Assembly: GCF_037974265.1 (NCBI RefSeq)
Contig: NZ_CP150233.1
Span: 3,224,001-3,288,000, forward strand
Length of the DNA stretch: 64,000 nucleotides
From: Paenibacillus sp. FSL R5-0623
GTDB lineage: Bacteria > Bacillota > Bacilli > Paenibacillales > Paenibacillaceae
Reading direction: 5' to 3'
The notes below the pieces were generated by a model that saw nothing but the letters and a program-made list of their open reading frames with translations, made no database searches and was not told the origin of the DNA. Position 1 is the first letter of the stretch, and each line of letters opens with the position of its first letter. Both the position numbers and the translations under genes were made by a program. Below are positions 1-7,667 of this stretch, in pieces.

Positions 1-2
1 CT

Positions 3-752
3 GGTCTGGAAGGTGTTGAAATAGATGCATTGGACCTCGCTGATTTATCCAGCGTTCGTGCTTTTGCCGAGCGGTTTCTGGCGAGTGATCGGAACATCGA
101 CATGCTGATTCTTAATGCGGGCATCATGGCTTGTCCGGAGACGCGGGTAGGTCCTGGCTGGGAAGCTCAATTTGCAACCAATCATCTGGGCCATTTTGCC
201 CTGACTAATCAATTATGGCCTGCACTCGCAAGTCAGGAAGGCGCGCGCGTGGTTTCGTTGGCTTCAGCTGGACATCATTTCTCGGCAATTCGTTGGGATG
301 ACATCCAACTTGAGCAGGGCTATGAGAAATTCCCTGCCTATGGACAGTCCAAAACAGCAACGATTTTATTCAGCGTTGAGCTGGATCGTCGAGGTGCAAA
401 GCACGGAGTACGGGCTTTCTCCGTTCATCCAGGCGGAATTATGACACCACTACAGCGTCATATGCCACAAGAGGAGATGATTGCTCTGGGCTGGATTGAT
501 GAATCTGGACAAGTGGCCAATCCTGCGTTCAAAACTCCTGAGCAGGGGGCAGCGACGCAAGTCTGGGCAGCAACTTCACCTCAGCTTGAGGGAAAAGGCG
601 GTGTCTACTGTGAGGATTGTGACATCAGTGAAATGGCTCCAGAGGATGGAGGTTTCTACGGGGTCAAGCCGTATGCCATCGACCCTGAGCAAGCTATGCG
701 TTTATGGGAGCTATCGGCCAAGCTGACTCAAACAGACATGGAACTCTCATAA
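3..752 (+). CDS. SDR-family oxidoreductase, 5'-truncated by window edge
   Basis: The reading frame is open from the first bases of the window, so only the C-terminal ~249 residues are visible and the nucleotide-binding GxxxGxG end lies outside. A TTG at 30 is internal, not a convincing start. Visible short-chain dehydrogenase features are the NAG motif (LILNAGIM), the NHLGHFALT helix, a Ser-containing strand (VVSLASAGHH) and the YGQSK catalytic Tyr/Lys pair, followed by VHPGGI as in WWOX/retinol-dehydrogenase-like SDRs. The family carries out NAD(P)-dependent oxidation or reduction of alcohols and carbonyls; the substrate cannot be told. Family assignment is firm, specific role unknown. Confidence 0.88.
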   Translation, partial: GLEGVEIDALDLADLSSVRAFAERFLASDRNIDMLILNAGIMACPETRVGPGWEAQFATNHLGHFALTNQLWPALASQEGARVVSLASAGHHFSAIRWDDIQLEQGYEKFPAYGQSKTATILFSVELDRRGAKHGVRAFSVHPGGIMTPLQRHMPQEEMIALGWIDESGQVANPAFKTPEQGAATQVWAATSPQLEGKGGVYCEDCDISEMAPEDGGFYGVKPYAIDPEQAMRLWELSAKLTQTDMELS

Positions 753-753
753 T

Positions 754-822
754 CATGTAGTCGCGGCAACAGAGCAACAGCTTGCTTCCATTCAGGAGAT
801 CACGGAAAAGTTCAAAATCTAA
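754..822 (+). pseudogene. relic of a methyl-accepting chemotaxis protein C-terminus
   Basis: In this frame the short stretch reads ATEQQLASIQEI followed directly by EKFKI and a TAA stop. That is the typical last segment of bacterial chemoreceptors (ATEEQLASMEEI ... FKI), with the usual ~15-20 residues between the two blocks missing. No start or upstream receptor sequence is present, since the SDR gene ends just before it. I read it as a decayed fragment left after a deletion that joined the SDR gene to the tail of a former receptor gene. The match is short, so chance resemblance remains possible. Confidence 0.45.
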
Positions 823-955
823 AGAGAATGCGACTAATTATAATGAAAACAACATAATTTCAAACAAAATCTCCTATTTAGCATATAATAAAGAAGGAGC
901 ATCTCATTTTCGCGATGGTGCAATCATTTCTTTATGAATTCAGGGAGAGAAAATC

Positions 956-1846
956 ATGAATATTTTTGAGCATCAGATACCTTTGGAAAAAGTGAAATTC
1001 AATGAACCGCTAAAAAATCACACGTTTATTAAAATAGGTGGCAACGCAGATATTCTCATCCATCCAACAACGATAGACGAAATCACTAAAATCGTGGAAA
1101 TTGCCAACTTACATCAGTTACCTCTGACGGTTATTGGGAAAGGCTCAAACGTCATTATTAAAGACGGGGGCATCCGGGGAGTAACGATTTCTCTTAGCCA
1201 CTTCGATCAAATTAAAGTGAGCGAGGACAGCATGATTGCGCAAAGCGGCGTTGATATCATTGATGTCTCCAGACTTGCTTTGGAGCATAGCTTGACCGGT
1301 TTGGAGTTTGCTTGCGGTATTCCCGGCAGCACGGGGGGCGCACTTTACATGAATGCCGGTGCTTATGGCGGTCAGATCGCCGATGTTGTTGAACGTGCAA
1401 CTGTGATCACCAAAGACGGCGCAGTGTTGGAGATCCCGCGAGAAGAGATGAAATTTGGTTATCGAAATAGTCTCTTCAAAATGGATCACTATATCATACT
1501 GGAGGCCGAATTCGGGCTCAAAAAAGGAAACAAGGAAGATATTGCGAGCAAAATGAAGGAATTAACGTTCCTGAGAGAATCCAAGCAGCCGCTTGAGTTT
1601 CCCTCTTGTGGAAGTGTATTTAAACGACCCGAAGGACATTTTGCCGGTAAACTGATTCAGGATTGCAACTTGCAGGGCACTCGCATCGGAGGTGCTGAAA
1701 TCTCCATGAAACATGCAGGTTTTATTGTAAATGTGGATCACGCTACTGCCCAGGATTATATGGATCTGATCCAATTTATTCAGAAGAAAGTATATGATAC
1801 GTTCCAAGTTGAATTGGAAACTGAAGTAATCTTTCTGGGAGAATAG
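956..1846 (+). CDS. murB: UDP-N-acetylenolpyruvoylglucosamine reductase MurB
   Basis: Cytoplasmic FAD enzyme that uses NADPH to reduce UDP-GlcNAc-enolpyruvate to UDP-MurNAc, the second committed step of peptidoglycan precursor synthesis. The 296-residue length fits the shorter (type II, Bacillus-type) MurB. The FAD-binding half carries IGGNADILIHP (27-37) and GKGSNVIIKDGG (61-72), then GIPGSTGGALYMNAGAYGG (121-139). Catalytic residues are in place: Arg170 in YRNS, Ser220 in CGSVFKRP (proton donor) and Glu290 near the C-terminus. A GGGAGAG ribosome binding site precedes the ATG. It stands alone, ended by a hairpin terminator, not in a division/cell-wall cluster, so it could be a second murB copy. 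Confidence 0.95.
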   Translation: MNIFEHQIPLEKVKFNEPLKNHTFIKIGGNADILIHPTTIDEITKIVEIANLHQLPLTVIGKGSNVIIKDGGIRGVTISLSHFDQIKVSEDSMIAQSGVDIIDVSRLALEHSLTGLEFACGIPGSTGGALYMNAGAYGGQIADVVERATVITKDGAVLEIPREEMKFGYRNSLFKMDHYIILEAEFGLKKGNKEDIASKMKELTFLRESKQPLEFPSCGSVFKRPEGHFAGKLIQDCNLQGTRIGGAEISMKHAGFIVNVDHATAQDYMDLIQFIQKKVYDTFQVELETEVIFLGE

Positions 1847-1866
1847 CTTCGATGAATGACTTGAAA

Positions 1867-1889
1867 GGTCGCCAATGGCGGCCTTTTTT
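1867..1889 (+). terminator. rho-independent terminator after murB
   Basis: Seven-base stem GGTCGCC / GGCGGCC with an AAT loop (one G-U pair), followed by six T. It ends murB. A near-identical hairpin ends the next gene at 2737 and related ones lie at 22908 and 32085. Confidence 0.85.
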
Positions 1890-1977
1890 GATTGTACGAA
1901 TTATACTCAAACAAGCTAATTATGGTAATATCAGAGGGATTGTATTTAATATTTCATCGTTATCATAAGGAGTGTAC

Positions 1978-2679
1978 ATGGAGATGTTCAAGCGTAACAG
2001 GAGAATACTGCTAATCACTGCAATGGTAATTTTACTATCGCCCCTGTCAATCTTGGCATATATGTATATGAATGAACGTGCTGGCGGCCTAGCCGATCAA
2101 CGGATATCCAAGGTTTGGGGATTAAGTGAACCTATACATATTCCTATAGCGAACAGTCCTCAAGGGGCCGTTCAAGAATTTAGAGGTGAGTTTTATACCT
2201 CCCAATTCATTCATCAGGAGGCTGTGGACGGGGGCATGATTTTGTTTACACAAAAAAAGGGTCGGGAAAACAACAGTAATCTTCAGATGGAGTATACCCG
2301 CAAGAACATTTTCGGATGGAAATGGGTATGGGGTGGAGGATATTCCATTAATGAATCAGTTGAATCCAAGTTTGCGTTGAATTATATGAGCATACCGAAA
2401 TTAGAAAAAGTATCGGCACCGTTTCCGATGTTATTTGGTAATATTAAAGATTCATCCATTAAACGTTTATATGTAGAGACTGAGGAAGATGGAAAAGTGA
2501 TTGAGACCGAAGCGAAACTGGTTGAGGTGAGTCATGGACATCTAATCTGGTATGTTTTCCTTCCTCCGTCAGCGGCTATCCCATATATAATTAAGGGATT
2601 TAACGAAGAAGGGAAACTCATTACACATGAACAAATTAAAGATGCCAATGACAGCGGATCGTTAACTCTGAGGAAATGA
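1978..2679 (+). CDS. unknown membrane-anchored protein
   Basis: A 233-residue protein I do not recognise. It starts with a short basic stretch (MEMFKRNRR), then one hydrophobic segment at about residues 9-29 with no lipobox Cys, so it is probably a single-pass membrane protein with a ~200-residue extracytoplasmic domain. The domain is rich in aromatic residues and beta-prone stretches (FGWKWVWGGGYS). The ATG at 1978 is preferred over the in-frame GTG at 1972 because AAGGAG at 1967-1972 lies five bases before it and overlaps the GTG. It is monocistronic between two terminators, so the neighbours say little. Confidence 0.75.
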   Translation: MEMFKRNRRILLITAMVILLSPLSILAYMYMNERAGGLADQRISKVWGLSEPIHIPIANSPQGAVQEFRGEFYTSQFIHQEAVDGGMILFTQKKGRENNSNLQMEYTRKNIFGWKWVWGGGYSINESVESKFALNYMSIPKLEKVSAPFPMLFGNIKDSSIKRLYVETEEDGKVIETEAKLVEVSHGHLIWYVFLPPSAAIPYIIKGFNEEGKLITHEQIKDANDSGSLTLRK

Positions 2680-2736
2680 GATAGGGACTATTAAGGACAT
2701 AATGTGAAAAGTAAACAACACCATAATCGCTTCAGA

Positions 2737-2760
2737 GGTCGCCTATGGCGGCCTTTTTTT
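2737..2760 (+). terminator. rho-independent terminator
   Basis: GGTCGCC / GGCGGCC stem, TAT loop, seven T. Same stem sequence as the terminator at 1867. It separates the unknown gene from the sugar-utilisation operon. Confidence 0.85.
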
Positions 2761-2947
2761 GTTGCCAATGTAGTACCAACCATTCCGCCAGCGAATGAAC
2801 CGATCCTGCAAACCCGCGTCGCGCAAGCGATTGGCTCATGCTATGGCTGAATGAACGATTGTTGCTGACCCCGCTCTCCCTTAACATGTGAACAGAGGAG
2901 CCTGCTCGTCATTCACCATCATTCTGTCAAAGGGGGCCCGCAATCGT

Positions 2948-3907
2948 ATGGCTGAGCTGTCGGAAACATCAACGTTGCAACCCGGGGTTACAGTCAACAA
3001 ACCCGTCAAACCAAGTTATCTGCGTAACATTCGAAAACACTGGATGTTGTATGTCATGATCCTGCCCGGCATTTTGTTCTATATTATTTTCAAGTACATT
3101 CCACTGGGCGGAAGCGTGATCGCATTTCAGAACTTTCAGATTATGAAGGGCATATGGAGCAGCCCATGGGTTGGCCTGGATAACTTCAAGTTTATTTTTA
3201 CGTATCAGGATTTCTATCATGTGCTTCGGAATACAGCTCTGATTGCCTTATACAAACTGGTGATCGGATTTCCTGCTCCCATCCTGCTAGCGCTATTGTT
3301 CAACGAAGTGAGAAAAATGCTTGCCAAACGCTTTTTGCAGAGTCTGTTTTATCTGCCTCATTTTCTCTCCTGGGTTGTTGTCGGGGGGATCGTGTTTGAG
3401 GTGCTAGCCTCGGGTGGTTTTGTAAACGCTGTCCGTGGATGGTTCGGGTTCGAGCCGATCCTGTATATGCAACAGGAGCAATATTTTCGACCTATTGTCG
3501 TCCTGTCCTCCATCTGGAAAGAGGTAGGTTGGGGAACGATTATATACCTCGCTGCGGTAAGTGGCATTGACCCCACGCAATATGAAGCGGCAGTGATGGA
3601 CGGAGCAAATCGCTGGAAACAGACGATCTACATTACATTGCCTGCGTTGTTCCCGACGATCTTAACCCTGTTCCTACTGAATATCGGCAATTTCCTGGAA
3701 CTTGGCTTTGATCAGATCTACAACCTGCTGACACCGATGACCTACTCGGTAGGGGATATCATTGAAACGTATGTATACCGCTCTGGTGTCCTGCAAGGGC
3801 AATATAGCGTAACAACAGCGATTGGTCTATTTCAGTCGGTGATTGGCTTCATTCTGCTCTGGGTCTTCAATCGGCTTGCGAGAAAATCAGGAGAGGGGTT
3901 GTGGTAA
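2948..3907 (+). CDS. sugar ABC transporter permease (LplB/YteP type)
   Basis: First gene of the glycan operon. It is one of the two membrane subunits of a CUT1-type carbohydrate importer, working with the permease and lipoprotein encoded next. The 319-residue form has about six membrane helices and the EAA loop YEAAVMDGANRWKQ, which contacts the ATPase. The ATG at 2948 is chosen over an in-frame GTG at 2888 because AGGGGG at 2931-2936 precedes it and family members start about here. No ATPase gene is in the operon; such importers in Bacilli commonly share an MsmX-type ATPase encoded elsewhere. Closest recognised context is B. subtilis yteP/lplB. Confidence 0.93.
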   Translation: MAELSETSTLQPGVTVNKPVKPSYLRNIRKHWMLYVMILPGILFYIIFKYIPLGGSVIAFQNFQIMKGIWSSPWVGLDNFKFIFTYQDFYHVLRNTALIALYKLVIGFPAPILLALLFNEVRKMLAKRFLQSLFYLPHFLSWVVVGGIVFEVLASGGFVNAVRGWFGFEPILYMQQEQYFRPIVVLSSIWKEVGWGTIIYLAAVSGIDPTQYEAAVMDGANRWKQTIYITLPALFPTILTLFLLNIGNFLELGFDQIYNLLTPMTYSVGDIIETYVYRSGVLQGQYSVTTAIGLFQSVIGFILLWVFNRLARKSGEGLW

Positions 3908-4779
3908 TGATCAAGCAGACGATTGGAGAAAAGCTGTTCCAAACCGCCAACTACATTTTCCTGACGCTTGCGGCCTTTACAATGCTCCTTCCTTTGCTAC
4001 ATCTGCTTGCGGTTTCCCTGAGTTCGCCGGTTGCCGCAGACTCCAAAGAAGTATTTTTGTGGCCCGTCGGCTTTACTTTCGCGTCATGGAAACACATTCT
4101 ACAAAGCTCGGGCTTATGGCAATCGTTTGGTGTAACCGTATTCATTACGGTAGTAGGTACTGCGCTTAGTATGTTATTTTCAGTGTTGACCGCTTTTCCG
4201 TTATCGCGCAGAGAATTCATGATTCGGAAACAAGTCATGCTGGGCATCGTTATTACGATGATTTTCAATGCACCGATGATCCCGTTCTTCCTGACGGTGA
4301 GGGAGCTGGGCATGATGAATTCCATCTGGTCCCTGATTATTCCTGGTGTAATTGGCACATTTAATATGGTCATTCTGCGTACCTTTTTCATGAGCTTGCC
4401 CAAAGAACTTGATGACACGGCCCGAATCGACGGTTGTCATGACTTCCGGATTCTGTTTCAGATTTATTTACCGTTATCCAAGCCGGTTCTGGCTACGGTC
4501 AGTCTGTTCTATGCGGTGGGATACTGGAACACGTTCCAGCGGGCGGTGCTTTTTCTACGTGATCCAGGGCTCTGGCCTTTGCAGATGAAGCTGCGAGCGT
4601 ATTTAACCAGCCCGGAGGAACTGGCCCAGGTAAATATGTTTCTTGGGGATTACAACTTCAATACAACCACGTTAAAGGCAGCGACGATACTTTTTGCAAG
4701 CGTTCCCATTATTTTGGTGTATCCTTATTTACAGAAGTATTTTGTGAAAGGTTCATTGCTCGGATCACTGAAAGAATAA
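3907..4779 (+). CDS. sugar ABC transporter permease (LplC/YtcP type)
   Basis: Second membrane subunit of the importer, 290 residues and about six transmembrane helices. The EAA-loop equivalent is DDTARIDGCHDFRILFQIYLPLSKP. The ATG at 3907 shares one base with the TAA of the preceding permease, pointing to translational coupling; GTG 3901 is an alternative start. The C-terminus VKGSLLGSLKE is typical of the LplC/YtcP branch. It pairs with the upstream permease to form the channel for oligosaccharide uptake. Confidence 0.93.
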   Translation: MIKQTIGEKLFQTANYIFLTLAAFTMLLPLLHLLAVSLSSPVAADSKEVFLWPVGFTFASWKHILQSSGLWQSFGVTVFITVVGTALSMLFSVLTAFPLSRREFMIRKQVMLGIVITMIFNAPMIPFFLTVRELGMMNSIWSLIIPGVIGTFNMVILRTFFMSLPKELDDTARIDGCHDFRILFQIYLPLSKPVLATVSLFYAVGYWNTFQRAVLFLRDPGLWPLQMKLRAYLTSPEELAQVNMFLGDYNFNTTTLKAATILFASVPIILVYPYLQKYFVKGSLLGSLKE

Positions 4780-4802
4780 ACCATGTTCAGGGGGATGATT
4801 TC

Positions 4803-6341
4803 ATGAGAAAACAACTGACCCGCAAGATAATGCCGCTAATGCTCAGTCTAGCCATGCTGTTGGTCGCTGGTTGTGGCTCAGCGACTACAAATTCCGGAAA
4901 TGACGTTGGTAACGGCGAAGGCAGTGGTGGAGCTGCAAAAGTCAAAGTATTCAAAAGCCATATGGGCGTTGGCAGCTTGCCAACTGCGGATAATCCGCAT
5001 GTGAAATACATCGCCGAACAGACGGGAGTCCAGTATGAACTCATTACAACGCCACCCGGTTCGGAGCCATCCGAATACTTAAACCTGATGATTGCCTCCG
5101 ATGAACTGCCAGATATCCTGCGTCCGATCGGAGGTATTGAGCAGACACTGATTCAGCAGGGAGGCGCGTTACCACTGGATGAACTGCTGCCTGAATATGC
5201 ACCGCATGTGTGGGAGAGTATTCCTCAGGAAGCTTGGGATATCGTTCGCTCTGCTTCCCCTGATGGCAAAATCTATTATGTGCCCAAGGTATTCCTTGTG
5301 CCTGAACGCGCACCGTTAATTCGTCAGGATTGGGTGGATAAGGTGGGCATGGAGATGCCAAAGACCACTGATGATTATGTGGAGCTGCTCACAGCCTTTC
5401 GTGACAAGGACCCGAATGGCAACGGCAAACCGGATGAACTGCCAACAAGCGGCAGGGAATTCGGCAGATGGATGGACCATTTGTTTGCGATGTACGGGGT
5501 AGCGATGTGGGAAGGGTATCCCGAATGGGATGAATACGATGGAAAGATCCAGTACGCAGGAACTACCGACAATATGCGGGAAGCAATCAAGTTCATTCGC
5601 ATGTTATATGTGGAAAAACTGCTGGACAATGAAACCTTCCTGAACAAAGGGGAAGTGTGGCAGGCCAAAATCAATAATAACCTCGTAGGCAGCTGGTACC
5701 ATTTGCCTGCAAATGTGCGAGATCGGTACAATGCGATGCTGACCCAGGCTCCAGATGCCTACATTGCAGCAATGCCGTTGCCCAAAGCCGAAGGATTTGA
5801 AGCTTTTGTCACCCAGAAGAGCATGGGTGAACCGGAATGGATGATCCCAGCCACCAAACAGGATAATGCGCCAAATGCGCTGAAACTGCTGGACTTCTTC
5901 TATAATCCTGAAAATGATGAGTTTGGTCGCTTTGGTCTTGAAGGTGAGCAGCATGAAGTCAAGGATGGACGCAAAGTCATTCTTCCACCTGCTGACAACA
6001 AACCGCTTGCCTTGGGTATGAAGAATCTCACTACAGCAGAAGACATGAATAAACGAATTGAAGAGACATATCCGGAAGATCAGCAGCAAATGGTCAAAGA
6101 CATGTTCGAAGTCAGCACTGCTGATGCGCGGCAAATTGCCGGTGACGGTCTGCCAGCCTCTGTGTATGAAGGTTTTCCTGATATCCAGTCTCACAAGTTG
6201 TTTCAAGAGGTATTGACCAAGATTGTCATCGGCGAGCTGCCGATCGAGGCTTATGATGAATATGTGAAGAAATGGAATGCTTCCGGGGGCGAAGTGGTCA
6301 CCCAGCGTGTACAGGAATGGTATGAGAAGGTGAGAAAATGA
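4803..6341 (+). CDS. extracellular sugar-binding lipoprotein (LplA/YtcQ type)
   Basis: Substrate-binding protein of the importer, 512 residues. A lipoprotein signal peptide is clear: basic N-terminus, hydrophobic core and lipobox LVAG-Cys24, followed by a Gly/Ser/Asn-rich linker, so the mature protein is lipid-anchored outside the membrane. A calcium-site-like DKDPNGNGKPDELP stretch lies near residue 200, as in several family members that bind uronate-containing oligosaccharides. It should set the specificity of uptake; the ligand is inferred from the GH105/GH95 neighbours, not visible in this gene. Its last codons overlap the next gene by four bases (ATGA). Confidence 0.93.
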   Translation: MRKQLTRKIMPLMLSLAMLLVAGCGSATTNSGNDVGNGEGSGGAAKVKVFKSHMGVGSLPTADNPHVKYIAEQTGVQYELITTPPGSEPSEYLNLMIASDELPDILRPIGGIEQTLIQQGGALPLDELLPEYAPHVWESIPQEAWDIVRSASPDGKIYYVPKVFLVPERAPLIRQDWVDKVGMEMPKTTDDYVELLTAFRDKDPNGNGKPDELPTSGREFGRWMDHLFAMYGVAMWEGYPEWDEYDGKIQYAGTTDNMREAIKFIRMLYVEKLLDNETFLNKGEVWQAKINNNLVGSWYHLPANVRDRYNAMLTQAPDAYIAAMPLPKAEGFEAFVTQKSMGEPEWMIPATKQDNAPNALKLLDFFYNPENDEFGRFGLEGEQHEVKDGRKVILPPADNKPLALGMKNLTTAEDMNKRIEETYPEDQQQMVKDMFEVSTADARQIAGDGLPASVYEGFPDIQSHKLFQEVLTKIVIGELPIEAYDEYVKKWNASGGEVVTQRVQEWYEKVRK

Positions 6342-7666
6342 AAAAGAGATATGCCCTATGCGGGGTCAGCGGCAGAGCATTGGGACAATTTGCAAAACCA
6401 ATTCATGAGCTGTTCTCTCATAATTCAGAGGTTGTCGCCCTGCTGGATAGCGATCCTGCACGGTTTGAAGTCTATCGCGCCCGTTTTCCTGAGCACACAG
6501 AAGTAGCGGTATATGGCACTTCGGATTTTGGGGTCATGGTCAATGAGACTCGGCCTGACTGCATCATCGTGGCTGGCAGGGACGATACTCATGCCCACTA
6601 TATTGTTGCCGCGTTAGAGCGGGATCTCGATGTTATCACCGAAAAGCCAATGACGACTACTGGCGCTGATGCCAGACGCATTCTTGAAGCGGAAGCAAGG
6701 AGTAAGGGCAACGTCATCGTAACGTTCAATTATCGGTATATGCCGATCCACATGCGCATCAAGGAATTGATTCAGGAGGGGAAACTCGGTCGCGTCACTT
6801 CTATCGATCTTAACTGGTATATCGATACCCATCACGGCTCCAGTTATTTTAAACGGTGGAACCGTGAACGGGCATTCTCGGGCGGTCTGTCGGTTCATAA
6901 AAGCACTCACCACTTTGATCTGGTCCAGTGGTGGATCAATCAAAAGCCAGTTGAAGTTTTTGCCTATGGAGCACTGAACTATTACGGGGCTGAAGGCGAA
7001 TGGAATCCGGCACAGGAGGACGGAAGACATTGCCGTACATGCCATGTCTCAGAAGATTGCGCCTATTATTCCCGCTGGACGTCCCGCAGTCGTCAGATTC
7101 GGGTACCGGATGATCATCTGAACCAGCTCGGTACAGCAAGCCTGCAGGAGTTTCCGTACACTTCATACCGTCCCGACCAGTGTATCTTCGATTCCAGCAT
7201 TGAGATTGAAGACACGTATGCCGCAACCGTGAAATATAGCGGCGGCGCGCTGATGAGTTATTCAGTTAATTTCTCCCTTCCATACGAAGGGTACCGGTTG
7301 GCCGTGAATGGCACGAAGGGCAGGCTAGAAACATTGGAGTATCACATGCCGGCCCGGACGCCTTTTCCCACACCCGTCCAGACGATCGATTACTTTCCGC
7401 TCTTTGGTTCAAAAGAAACGATCCATGTTGTTCATCGTGAAGGTGGACATGGAGGAGGAGATCCACTGCTGCTGGAGGATATTTTCCTCGGCGAAGATAA
7501 GAGACGCCCTTACCGAATTCTGTCTGGCGCTGAAGACGGCGCTTATTCCGTTGCGGCTGGAGAAGCAGTGTGGCGATCTGTAGAAGAGCATCGGCCTATT
7601 TCCATAGACGAAGTGCTGGGGGGTTGGAACAGCAGAGTGCCCACGCACAAAGGGAGGGAGAAGTGA
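6338..7666 (+). CDS. Gfo/Idh/MocA-family oxidoreductase
   Basis: NAD(P)-dependent sugar dehydrogenase family, 442 residues. The Rossmann domain holds the glycine-rich GVSGRA (9-14), the family motif EKP (102-104) and, in the second domain, HKSTHHFD (187-194), where the catalytic His/Asp are expected. A Cys group at 232, 235 and 241 (HCRTC...DC) is unusual for the fold and could bind a metal or simply be structural. It overlaps the binding-protein gene by ATGA. Context matches YteT of B. subtilis, next to GH105 genes. Likely works on a sugar released from the imported oligosaccharide, or acts by NAD-dependent glycoside cleavage as in GH109; which is not decided by sequence reading. Confidence 0.88.
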   Translation: MKKRYALCGVSGRALGQFAKPIHELFSHNSEVVALLDSDPARFEVYRARFPEHTEVAVYGTSDFGVMVNETRPDCIIVAGRDDTHAHYIVAALERDLDVITEKPMTTTGADARRILEAEARSKGNVIVTFNYRYMPIHMRIKELIQEGKLGRVTSIDLNWYIDTHHGSSYFKRWNRERAFSGGLSVHKSTHHFDLVQWWINQKPVEVFAYGALNYYGAEGEWNPAQEDGRHCRTCHVSEDCAYYSRWTSRSRQIRVPDDHLNQLGTASLQEFPYTSYRPDQCIFDSSIEIEDTYAATVKYSGGALMSYSVNFSLPYEGYRLAVNGTKGRLETLEYHMPARTPFPTPVQTIDYFPLFGSKETIHVVHREGGHGGGDPLLLEDIFLGEDKRRPYRILSGAEDGAYSVAAGEAVWRSVEEHRPISIDEVLGGWNSRVPTHKGREK

Positions 7667-7667
7667 C

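Noticed and set aside
5604..6206. 200-codon ORF on the minus strand inside the sugar-binding lipoprotein gene
   Set aside because: It is antisense to a clear binding-protein gene, shows no family motifs and has no ribosome binding site.
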